Shown piece by piece: positions 8,675-16,843 of a DNA stretch of 64,000 bases (position 1 is the first letter of the stretch; the number at the start of each line of letters is the position of its first letter). A program made the translations under genes and the position numbers. The stretch covers positions 118,181 through 182,180 of the forward strand of contig JABJJN010000021.1 of NCBI GenBank assembly GCA_018660835.1, written 5' to 3'. The stretch comes from Gemmatimonadota bacterium (GTDB lineage: Bacteria > Latescibacterota > UBA2968 > UBA8231). A model generated the notes under the pieces. That model was given only the letters and a program-made list of their open reading frames with translations. It was not told where the DNA came from and did not search any database.

Positions 8675-10636
8675 TCAGTCCCGTATCTCGAGGCGGAGAA
8701 AAACCTGCCGGCCGTCCTGCTGGATGGCCGCCTGGGCCAGTTCGACGCCTCCAGGTGCTGAATAGTCGACGTCGAAGACGTTGTTCACTTCGAGCCGGGC
8801 CGTCACACGACCTGACAGTCGATGGGTCGTGGCCAGCAAGAGCCCGATGTCTGTCCGTAGGAAATCGTCAGTCATCGTATTCTGCACCGTTCGACGAGAG
8901 CTCTCGTAGTGTAGCCGTCCCTGCAGTTGAAGGGGTCCGATCAGTGGCACGAAGAGCCCCGCCTTGTACAGATGCGATGGATAGTTGGTCAGGCGTACGT
9001 CCGTCGCCTCGTCCTCGGAACGCTGGAGGGAATAGCTGGCGTAGCCCGTGATATCGGCCGTCAGTGCGCCCTGCAGGCCAATCTCTATGCCGCGGCCACC
9101 CACGTGGCTCACATTGCGATGCTGGATGGTCTCGTCCGCCTCATCATAGAACTGATCGATCAATCGGCGCATGCGGTGCTGATACACGGAAACGACGCTC
9201 TGCGCATGTTGAGTGATCTGGTACTCCCAGATGACTTCTGTCGTGCGAATCCTCTCGGGACGAAGATCGGGGTTGGGGATGAATCCACTGATTTCGTCGG
9301 CGTAATCCAATTCGTACATCCCCGGCGCTCGGAATGCTTGGCCATACAGCAGCTTGAACGTCTGTCGCGATCTCGGATGGTACACCAGAGCCGCTCTGGG
9401 GTTGATGGTCAAACCGACGTGGGAGTAATGGTCGGCACGCACGCCGAGAGTCAAGGCCAAATTCGACAGCAATTGCTGCTCGTCCTGAGCGTAGGCAGAC
9501 ACGACGGTAAAGGGCAGCCCGCCGTCGAAGTAGGTTGCCTCGGCATCCCAGGCGCGGTATTCGGAATTGTAGTGACGCTGGATTTCGGCACCCACAATCA
9601 ACCGGTTCTCGGGTCTAAGATCGCGTTGATAACGGACCTCACTGTATACCGAGTTGTTGTGGGATTCGTCCAGAAAGGGGAACTCGTCGTAAAACCACAT
9701 CCCCTTGTAGTGGTAATGAAAGTACGCCGCACTTAGCTCGAACTGGGCAGCAGGTCCAAGATCGCGCCGATAACGGGCCTCCACGGTTTGAAATTCGTCG
9801 TGTGTCTCTGTGGCGCCATTGAAGTCGGTCTCGTAGGCACCTGTGGGGACACCTGTTTCCCGCGAGGTGACATGTCCTTGAATCTGAAGTCGGCCAATCG
9901 TCGCTTTTCCTGTCAGGCCGTAGTTCCGCTCCCAATCGCGCCCGACAGCGAGGCCATCATTGGTCTCCGGATCATCAGACTCGGCGTAGTAGTGATCGGC
10001 ACCATCCGTGTCAGACCACTGCCCGGCGATCGCCAGATCGAGTCCATTGTCATAGGATCGGCCCCACGCCGCACGACCCTCCTTGGCACCGTCGTTGCCA
10101 AGCCCGGCGTCCACGACGAGGCCATCCTGCTGGTGGCCACTCTTCGTCAGGATGTTGATGACGGCAAACATGGCGTTGGTTCCGTAGAGGGCCGAGCCCG
10201 GTCCCCGAACGATCTCGATGCGATCCACAGCAAGCATGCTGAGGCCGAAGTCCGCCCCCACGGCGACGCTACCCCAGATCGCTTCATTCATCGGTGCGCC
10301 GTTGATGAGAACGAGGACCCGGTTGTTGTAGTCCGCTGGACGTCCAAATCCACGCACGCCGACGGCGAGGTAGTTGCGGTCGTCGGAGAGGTAGAAGCTT
10401 CGCGTGTCCCGCAGGGCATCGGCCAGTGTCACGTAGCCCCGTTGTTCGATATCGGCGGCGGTAATGACGGTCACCGACGCGGGCGCCTCCCGAGTCGATT
10501 GCTCGTGCATGGCGGCTGTACTGATCTGTAAGTCGAGCAGATCTTCAAGTGATGTCGGCTCGGTCTGGCCGATGGCGGGCCGGCAGATACACCAGCTCAT
10601 GAGAAGCACTCTGAACGCTCGGGGATATACGGACAT
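8675..10636 (-). CDS. TonB-dependent receptor (cassette 3)
   Basis: Outer-membrane receptor of 653 residues. The ATG at 10636 is preferred over one 117 bases upstream because it directly precedes a signal peptide (FRVLLMSWCICRPAIGQ). The plug has SVTVITAADIEQRGYVTLAD, VGVRGFGRPADYNNRVLVL and EIVRGPGSALYGTNAMFAVI; the barrel ends at FLRLEIRD. It is more distant from the two other receptors, which resemble each other closely, so the cassettes probably sense different ligands. A 372-base gap with an inverted repeat lies upstream and likely holds its promoter. Confidence 0.92.
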   Translation of the reverse strand: MSVYPRAFRVLLMSWCICRPAIGQTEPTSLEDLLDLQISTAAMHEQSTREAPASVTVITAADIEQRGYVTLADALRDTRSFYLSDDRNYLAVGVRGFGRPADYNNRVLVLINGAPMNEAIWGSVAVGADFGLSMLAVDRIEIVRGPGSALYGTNAMFAVINILTKSGHQQDGLVVDAGLGNDGAKEGRAAWGRSYDNGLDLAIAGQWSDTDGADHYYAESDDPETNDGLAVGRDWERNYGLTGKATIGRLQIQGHVTSRETGVPTGAYETDFNGATETHDEFQTVEARYRRDLGPAAQFELSAAYFHYHYKGMWFYDEFPFLDESHNNSVYSEVRYQRDLRPENRLIVGAEIQRHYNSEYRAWDAEATYFDGGLPFTVVSAYAQDEQQLLSNLALTLGVRADHYSHVGLTINPRAALVYHPRSRQTFKLLYGQAFRAPGMYELDYADEISGFIPNPDLRPERIRTTEVIWEYQITQHAQSVVSVYQHRMRRLIDQFYDEADETIQHRNVSHVGGRGIEIGLQGALTADITGYASYSLQRSEDEATDVRLTNYPSHLYKAGLFVPLIGPLQLQGRLHYESSRRTVQNTMTDDFLRTDIGLLLATTHRLSGRVTARLEVNNVFDVDYSAPGGVELAQAAIQQDGRQVFLRLEIRD

Positions 10637-11008
10637 GTAGGACTCCGTGCGACTCGGTGGTGAAAACGTTTGGGAGCGGCCACAGAGATAGTGCAACAGC
10701 CATGCCAGCGGATCCAGCGTCGGTGTGCTGCCCGGGCACGGCTGTCTGACCAACCTGCAAGGTTCAACTAACAGAGAGGTGGACTCGATGTTAGCAATAG
10801 TTGCTAGTCAATCATTGCCAAGAAAGAGCTTCTGGCACACGCCGCGCCGGGATTGGACCTTCGCCTCCAGATATAGGGCAGCAGCGCCGCACAGACGAGG
10901 GCGGCCATGAGCTAGGGGAAGGCTGAAGGGATTAGGCTGCCACATCTATTTACGCCTTGAGAATCGGAGGGTCCTCACAGGACAGATAGGAGCCTGGTGG
11001 ACGGGTCG
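10637..11008. other. Intergenic region upstream of receptor 3
   Basis: 372 bases with no convincing gene. The clearest structure is a perfect inverted repeat TAGCAA-TAG-TTGCTA at 10792-10806, followed on the plus strand by TTGCCAA at 10815-10821. These are candidate regulatory sites for the receptor cassette. I see no strong -35/-10 pair. Confidence 0.4.
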
Positions 11009-12436
11009 TCACGGTACCATGGCCTCGTCTGAGGCGGCAGCGGGAAGTCGGATCACGGCTCGCGCACCGGTGTTGGGCCCGGCGGAATGCAACTCCAGCT
11101 GGCCGCCAATTTCCTCGACGATTGTCTTGGATACGGACAGGCCCAATCCCGTTCCTCGCTCAGGATCTTTTGTTGTGTAGAACGCGTCGAAAATTCGGCC
11201 CGCCCCCTCCTTGCTGATTCCAACTCCGTGATCACACACCTCCACACGCACCAGCGTACCTGCCCCGTCGTGCTCGACACCGGTCGTGAGTTCTATCGCG
11301 GGCCACTCGCCATGCAGATCGCCGCGTTCTTCCGTGCTGTCCCGCGCATTGTTCAGCAGATTGATGATCACCTCTTCGAGGGAATAAGGGTTCGCGACGA
11401 CGGCAGGGAGATTCCCGCTGAGATCAGAATGAATCCGAATGCTTTTCGACGCGAACTGAGCTCGCAGCAGACTCACTGCCGATTCACAAACATCATTGAT
11501 CTCGATACATCGTGTCTCCGGTTGCCCTGCCTCACGGGCGAAGAGACGCACGTGATCAATGATATGGACCATCCGATCCGCCTGCTCGAGCACTTTGCTC
11601 AATCGTGCCTCAAGCTCTGGCCCCTGCATGTCCCATCCCCGCCCCAGTCCGATGAGGATGTGTTCGACAATTCCGCGCACGCCAACGAGGGGCTGATTTA
11701 ATTCGTGCGCCATGCCCGCTGACATTTCGCCGAGTGATCGGAGACGGTCACTTCTGATGCCGGCCGCGCGCTGTGACCGCAACTCCATCTCTGCCTTGCG
11801 TCGATCCGTCATGTCTTCAGAAAAACCGACGGTTCGGACATGTTTCCCGTTCGCATCGCGGAGGCAGATCAGGCGACTGCGAATCCACCGAATTGAATGA
11901 TCGGGTCGAAGGATACGATACTCGAACTCAGAGGGGTCCTGGGCGGTCTGTCGCACGATCCGAGTGACCCGTCGCCGGTCTTCCCGATGGATCGTCCGCA
12001 GCCATCGGGCGGGCGCATTGACCAGCGATTCTCGCGAGCGCCCCCAAATGGTCTCGTACGCCCGGCTGACATATTCGAAGGATGTCATGTCTGGAGTTGA
12101 CATGAAGAAGGCTTCGTCCGCGTTCTCAATAAACTCAAGCAGACGATCCTCGACGTGGCGCGTGCTCTGCTCGGCGCGCAATCGTAGAGACAGTTCGGCC
12201 GTCAACGCTTCGTGGCTTTGTGTGAGACGCACATACATACGCGCGTAGGACAACACCACTGGGGGGGCGACCAGGAGGGAGCAAACGAAGGCAATCTTCA
12301 GTTCGAAGGCGTAGTGGGGGTGCCCCGTGAACAGGACCAGTACCAGAGTGATCAGAACCGAAGCGACGATACAACCCAGGCTGATGAGAATTGTCGCTCG
12401 GCCAACGCCCCATCGGTCCACGAGTCGTCCTAACAC
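11009..12436 (-). CDS. PAS sensor histidine kinase
   Basis: Membrane kinase of about 475 residues. The GTG at 12436 is preferred over a GTG 18 bases upstream because AGGGAGG sits five bases before it. Two membrane segments (about 14-37 and 45-67) with almost no periplasmic loop are followed by a short coiled coil and a PAS domain with a PAC tail (FEYRILRPDHSIRWIRSRL). HisKA has [15 protein letters not shown] (His near 244) and the HATPase domain has LEEVIINLLNNARDS, CDHGVGIS and GTGLGLSVSK. It shares the [15 protein letters not shown] block with the cassette kinases but has no receptor or YfiR partner next to it. It is divergent from the broken GAF-PAS kinase. Confidence 0.9.
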   Translation of the reverse strand: MLGRLVDRWGVGRATILISLGCIVASVLITLVLVLFTGHPHYAFELKIAFVCSLLVAPPVVLSYARMYVRLTQSHEALTAELSLRLRAEQSTRHVEDRLLEFIENADEAFFMSTPDMTSFEYVSRAYETIWGRSRESLVNAPARWLRTIHREDRRRVTRIVRQTAQDPSEFEYRILRPDHSIRWIRSRLICLRDANGKHVRTVGFSEDMTDRRKAEMELRSQRAAGIRSDRLRSLGEMSAGMAHELNQPLVGVRGIVEHILIGLGRGWDMQGPELEARLSKVLEQADRMVHIIDHVRLFAREAGQPETRCIEINDVCESAVSLLRAQFASKSIRIHSDLSGNLPAVVANPYSLEEVIINLLNNARDSTEERGDLHGEWPAIELTTGVEHDGAGTLVRVEVCDHGVGISKEGAGRIFDAFYTTKDPERGTGLGLSVSKTIVEEIGGQLELHSAGPNTGARAVIRLPAAASDEAMVP

Positions 12437-12936
12437 AGGACCCTCCCTGTACACCGGGCCGGCACATACGTGAAGGGGGCGATGTTCACCCCGAAGGCGT
12501 CGGCCCCCAGCCCTGGACGGTCAACGCGTCGAAGGTGTTGTTGCATTCTATCGGACTCCAGAAATGGATTGTCTGCTTCCCCCACGCAAATTCCATGCTG
12601 ACACTATAAGGAATCACATAACTCTATTGATCTCGATCTCTTATCAATGGTAAAGGATCTGCTTTCAGCTCCCCGACAACAAGCCGGGCACCAGTTGTCA
12701 GCAAGGGTTGTCAAGAAACTCAGCACAAATTGCCAATTGAGACACCGCTGCTCATCTCCGAGCATGGCATGCGCAGTGGAGTCCACAATGGGATATGTCA
12801 CCTGCCGCTGGGCTCGGCGGATACTGCGTCATCTCCTGCTGCTGCATCATGTCCGTCCTGTGTTTAGTTTCCTCAGTGTATTGGCCGCCACCCGTGACGG
12901 CCTCGGGCTTGCCTCGCCGGCGGGACCGTCACATGT
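12437..12936. other. Divergent intergenic region between two kinase genes
   Basis: About 500 bases separating a minus-strand kinase from a plus-strand one. Visible structure: an inverted repeat ATTGAT-N11-ATCAAT (12626-12631 and 12643-12648), a pair GACAAC/GTTGTC around 12676-12699, and TTGCCAA at 12730-12736. An open frame crosses 12647-13108 but has no family resemblance or good start. I read the region as divergent control DNA. Confidence 0.4.
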
Positions 12937-15225
12937 GTGCTCATCGCCACGCTGGGCGCTGAGAGATGCTTGGCTTCTTCTTTCCGATCGAGTCGTGGTT
13001 GCGTTTCCAGCGAAATCACGAGGACTGCAGATGCGAATGAGAGTTCTTCAGGTCTGTTTAGTAAACACCCAAATGGGGTCCTTTGCCTGGATCCTCGGCG
13101 TCGCCTAGCTGTGTTGTCTGCCGCTACCCAGGTGATGAAACTGGCGCTGAAGATGCGTGCCAGTGCCGATCTGCCCGCCCAGGCGACCACGGCGATGGAG
13201 CAATTGGCCGCGGCTGGTCTCGTCCTTCGACGCCTGACGGTGTGGCTGGATATCGGCGCGACCAAGTCAATCCGAACCGTGTTCCTGCCGCGCCCTGTCA
13301 CCCGCACGACGCTGAGTCCCAGCGAAGATTATCGTCGGGTGGTGGTCGACGGACACTGCCTGCGCTGTGACGCCGAAGACGCGAAGGGTGGTGTCGCTGC
13401 CCTGATTCCGTGTGGACAGGATCTCGTCGAAGTCACCTGCGACAGCCTGCCCGCCGATGGTGAGATGGATCTTGCCATCGGTCTGATTGCCCTGGCGCGA
13501 CGTGCCGCCGATCTGAGTGCCATCGAACGATCCATGGCGCATCTGGGCCAAATCGACGAAAAGCTGCTGGCCCTGCATGGTGGCAGTCTCGATCTCAGCG
13601 GTGGCAACGAGGTCGACGTCGCCCGGCGGATGGTAGAAGTGGCGACCTCACACCTCGGATATGATCGAGCGGGCGTTTTCCTCAAGGATGAAGAGGCGCG
13701 ACTCGTGCGCGGTGTCGTCGGTGTGGATACTGAAGGACAGATCGTCCCCATCTCCGAAACGTGCTTCGATCTGTTCCCCGAGCAAGAGGAGGACGACACC
13801 GAAATCGCCCGGATCGTGCGTGGCGATCTGGACCATTTTCTCAGTGAGGATCTGGATGGGGAAGGGCGGCAGAGTGTCGAAGGAGATATTCATCACAATG
13901 CTCTCGTACCGATGTGCTACGCAGGCCGCATTCTGGGTGTTCTGGCTGTCGATAACTACGTCACCAATCGACCCATCAGCCAGACTGAGTTTCCGCGCCT
14001 GATGATGCTGGCCAATCAGGGAGCTGTGACCTTGACTCATGTCGTACAGCAACAGGATTTGCGGTTGGCCCGCGATGGTCTGGAGGCGACGGTTGAGGCC
14101 AGCACGGCAGAGCTGGCCAATACAAATCGACAGCTGATGCACACGCTTGAGGAGCGACGAATCGCCCGTGCCGTCGAGCAGAAGGCACAGCAACGACTGC
14201 TGCATCTGCTGGCCTCGGGACCCGCGATCATCTACAGCTGTCGCCTGGAGAGTGGCTTCCCCTTTACGTTCCTCAGCGCCAACGTGCGAGCACACATCGG
14301 TTACGATGCCCATGAGCTGATTTCTGACCCAGGCCTTTGGGCGTCCCGACTCCACCCAGAGGATGCGGATCGCTATTTCGACGATACCGCAGGGATGATC
14401 GCCAGTGGCCAGCGTAGCGTCGAGTATCGCCTTCGACACCGGGAGGGCCACTGGTGCTGGATTCAGGACGAGATGGTTGTCATCCGAAGAGACCATGACG
14501 GGAAGGGGAGTGGGCAGGAGATCGTCGGTTCCTGGCTCGACATCAGTCAGCGTCGAGAGGTCGAGGCACAGCATCGTCAGGCGCTGGACACTTTAGAAGA
14601 TCAAAAGGCGCTCGCCATGCGTTCCGATCGCCTCCGCTCCCTGGGTGAGATGGCGGCAGGTATCGCACACGAACTCAATCAACCCCTGGCCGGCGTCAGG
14701 GGGATGGCTGAACACATGGTTCTGGCCGTGGCGCGCGACTGGGATCTGTCGGCGACGACGATCGCCGAACGCTCTCAGAAGATCGTCGACCAGGCGGATC
14801 GTATGATCCACATCATCAACCACGTCCGCGTCTTCGCTCGTGATGCGGGCAAACCAGAGACGTCCAGCACCGACATCAACGATGTGGCACGAGCCGCGGT
14901 CGATCTGCTGGGCGTGCAATTGCGCACGGCTGGTATCGAACTGGCTGTCGATCTGGCGCAGGATCTGCCAACCGTCCGGGCAAACGCTTTTTCGGTGGAA
15001 GAGGTCCTACTGAACCTACTGGCCAATGCGCGCGATGCCGTGCTGCACAAGGATCACGGTGAGTCAGACCGTGGCAGTTATTCTGACGGGCATGGGAACA
15101 GACGGCTGTCTGGGGGCCCAACGGCTCAAGAGTCAAGGTGCCCACGTGATCGCCCAAGATCAGGATTCCTCAGCGATCTACGGAATGCCTCGTGCTGCTG
15201 TCCAGGCCGGGACCGTCGATGTTGA
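12937..15225 (+). CDS. GAF-PAS histidine kinase truncated inside its ATPase domain
   Basis: The open frame encodes 762 residues, but only about residues 55-705 resemble a kinase. The first 60 residues look non-coding, and an in-frame ATG at 13135 is a plausible true start. A helical lead is followed by a GAF domain (about 200-370), a coiled coil, a PAS domain (about 430-545) and HisKA with [15 protein letters not shown] (His578). The HATPase domain reaches the N-box ([15 protein letters not shown], near 15035) and then stops: G1, G2 and the lid are absent. The remaining 55 residues are out-of-frame cheB sequence. Without the ATP lid the protein should not autophosphorylate. The join may be a genomic deletion or an assembly error. 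Confidence 0.75.
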   Translation: MLIATLGAERCLASSFRSSRGCVSSEITRTADANESSSGLFSKHPNGVLCLDPRRRLAVLSAATQVMKLALKMRASADLPAQATTAMEQLAAAGLVLRRLTVWLDIGATKSIRTVFLPRPVTRTTLSPSEDYRRVVVDGHCLRCDAEDAKGGVAALIPCGQDLVEVTCDSLPADGEMDLAIGLIALARRAADLSAIERSMAHLGQIDEKLLALHGGSLDLSGGNEVDVARRMVEVATSHLGYDRAGVFLKDEEARLVRGVVGVDTEGQIVPISETCFDLFPEQEEDDTEIARIVRGDLDHFLSEDLDGEGRQSVEGDIHHNALVPMCYAGRILGVLAVDNYVTNRPISQTEFPRLMMLANQGAVTLTHVVQQQDLRLARDGLEATVEASTAELANTNRQLMHTLEERRIARAVEQKAQQRLLHLLASGPAIIYSCRLESGFPFTFLSANVRAHIGYDAHELISDPGLWASRLHPEDADRYFDDTAGMIASGQRSVEYRLRHREGHWCWIQDEMVVIRRDHDGKGSGQEIVGSWLDISQRREVEAQHRQALDTLEDQKALAMRSDRLRSLGEMAAGIAHELNQPLAGVRGMAEHMVLAVARDWDLSATTIAERSQKIVDQADRMIHIINHVRVFARDAGKPETSSTDINDVARAAVDLLGVQLRTAGIELAVDLAQDLPTVRANAFSVEEVLLNLLANARDAVLHKDHGESDRGSYSDGHGNRRLSGGPTAQESRCPRDRPRSGFLSDLRNASCCCPGRDRRC

Positions 15226-15277
15226 GTGTCCGCTGAGTCTGGTGCCAGGTGCCATCCTGCGGGCATTGCGCGCCTGA
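15059..15277 (+). pseudogene. cheB: 3' fragment of cheB (chemotaxis methylesterase)
   Basis: In the frame one base ahead of the broken kinase, codons from about 15059 read [20 protein letters not shown], then [20 protein letters not shown], then a terminal helix to the stop at 15277. This is the C-terminal part of the CheB catalytic domain: the VILTGMGxDG loop with its catalytic Asp, and the GMPRAA segment. The receiver domain, linker and the Ser and His of the catalytic triad are missing. It lies seven bases from the convergent cheR, the usual partner, so a complete cheB probably once stood here. No start codon with a ribosome site serves the fragment. Confidence 0.8.
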
Positions 15278-15284
15278 TCGGTGT

Positions 15285-16796
15285 TCAGTCGAAAAGTGCG
15301 TCGATTTCATCCTGCGACAGATGTCGATCATCACCTTCGATCCCCATTGACTCTTCTTCGTTTAGAATCGTCGGATCGAAACGACTGGTCTGCACACCCA
15401 GGTCGACAGGGTCCTGCTGCGGCGTGATCTCCCGGTCAATCAGTTCCTGTAGTAGTGCCCTCAGGGCCTCCACCCGCTGTTGTCCGCGATCACCTACCTG
15501 CAGTTGGAACATGGCTCGATCCAATTGGCGTTCCATACGTGTCAGCGTTGCCCGGCTCGACGCGTCGGGGTCATTCTGCTCACTCAGAGATTTGAGTTGC
15601 GCCATGACTTTCAACACACATTCGAGCGCCTTGGCGATGGACGAGTCCAGGTCGCGACCCAGTGATTGCAGACCGTGATCCATGCGCAGAGCGAGCATCC
15701 GGCCCTGCAGGGACGCCGCGGGTGGAAACAATGGGTGGTCGCCGGGTGCCGAAGGCGCCGGTGACACCGGCGCTGCCGCGACCTGTTCTGCGTCGGCGGC
15801 AGGGCCGGATGATCCCGGTATCTCGTCATCCGGACGTTTGAAGAAGTTGTACGTAGAATAGGGCGTACGGGCGAATCGGGCAGCCACCCCCTGGAGAGAA
15901 TCAGACGGACCCAGGATCAGGCCTCCACCCGGTCGCAGGGCACGATGGAGCCCTTCCAGAACACGCTCCCTAGTGGCGGCGTCGAAGTAGATGAGCGCGT
16001 TGCGACAGATGACGAAGTCATAGTATCCGCACTGCGCTGGATCGAGGATCAAGTTCGCCACGTCGAACTGGACGAGCTCTCGGATGGCCTCTTTCATGCG
16101 ACCACCGCCGTCGGCATCGATGTCGACATGGCGGTGGTATGTATCGGACAGGCTGCGCATCTCGCGCTCGGTGTAGGTGGCGGCCCGCGCCCGTTCGATC
16201 TGCTCGGCGCTGATATCCGTGCCGAGGATCTGGATGTCCCACCGGTCGAGGTCGTCCACCAAGTCGCTCAGCATCATGGCAACAGTGTAGGCTTCCTCAC
16301 CCGATGAGCAGGCTGCCGACCACACGGACAAGCTTCGATCACCAGCCACGCGACGAGCCTCGATTTGCTCACCGAGCACCTGTTTAAGAATCTCCATCTG
16401 CCGGCCGTGACGGAAGAAGCTGGTTTCGTTCGTCGTCACTTCGGCGATCAGCGCCTCGCGCTCCGCCGCGCCTCTATCGCTGCGAAGAAGCTCTATATAC
16501 GCCTTGCCCGTAGCGACATCGCAGCGGGAGGCGCGTCGTCGAAATCGGCTTTCGAGCAGGTATCGCTTCTTGTCGTCGAAGTGAATGCCGCTGAGGTCGC
16601 GAACGTAGTCCCGCAGGGCTTCGAAGGTGTCATCGTCGAGTTGGGCGTCGGACAAAAGAGAGGATCCCCGGGTGAGAATTGGCCTCAATATAGACGGAGA
16701 GTCCCATGGGATACAGGACGGGAAGGTGCACGGCATTTGTTTTCTGAGAATCATCCAATTCATTTGAGCAGGATTGAGACGTGGACGCGTTGCCAT
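15285..16796 (-). CDS. cheR: CheR methyltransferase with CheZ-like domain and CheY-binding C-terminal peptide
   Basis: Methylates glutamates of chemoreceptors with SAM. The longest form has 503 residues. The CheR fold begins near residue 52, so a later start (ATG 16736, or TTG 16655 after GGGGAT) is likely. N-terminal CheR domain: LRDYVRDLSGIHFDDKKRYL. SAM domain: TTNETSFFRH, VWSAACSSGEEAYT, ILGTDIS, FVICRNALIYF. CheR normally ends near residue 330; here a linker is followed by helices (about 365-455) with GDRGQQRVEAL. Asp436-x3-Gln440 matches the D-x3-Q pair used by CheZ to dephosphorylate CheY. The last residues, HLSQDEIDALFD, resemble the FliM N-terminal and CheZ C-terminal CheY-P-binding peptides. 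Convergent with the cheB remnant. Confidence 0.85.
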   Translation of the reverse strand: MATRPRLNPAQMNWMILRKQMPCTFPSCIPWDSPSILRPILTRGSSLLSDAQLDDDTFEALRDYVRDLSGIHFDDKKRYLLESRFRRRASRCDVATGKAYIELLRSDRGAAEREALIAEVTTNETSFFRHGRQMEILKQVLGEQIEARRVAGDRSLSVWSAACSSGEEAYTVAMMLSDLVDDLDRWDIQILGTDISAEQIERARAATYTEREMRSLSDTYHRHVDIDADGGGRMKEAIRELVQFDVANLILDPAQCGYYDFVICRNALIYFDAATRERVLEGLHRALRPGGGLILGPSDSLQGVAARFARTPYSTYNFFKRPDDEIPGSSGPAADAEQVAAAPVSPAPSAPGDHPLFPPAASLQGRMLALRMDHGLQSLGRDLDSSIAKALECVLKVMAQLKSLSEQNDPDASSRATLTRMERQLDRAMFQLQVGDRGQQRVEALRALLQELIDREITPQQDPVDLGVQTSRFDPTILNEEESMGIEGDDRHLSQDEIDALFD

Positions 16797-16843
16797 CGCT
16801 TGGGCATCTACAAATTCTTACATTCCCTCGGCAGATGAAACCC

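Noticed and set aside
12647..13108. Open frame before the broken kinase
   Set aside because: No ribosome site, no motif, and composition unlike neighbouring proteins. Treated as intergenic.
13648..14574. 308-codon antisense frame in the GAF-PAS kinase
   Set aside because: The sense strand encodes clear GAF and PAS motifs; the antisense product has none.
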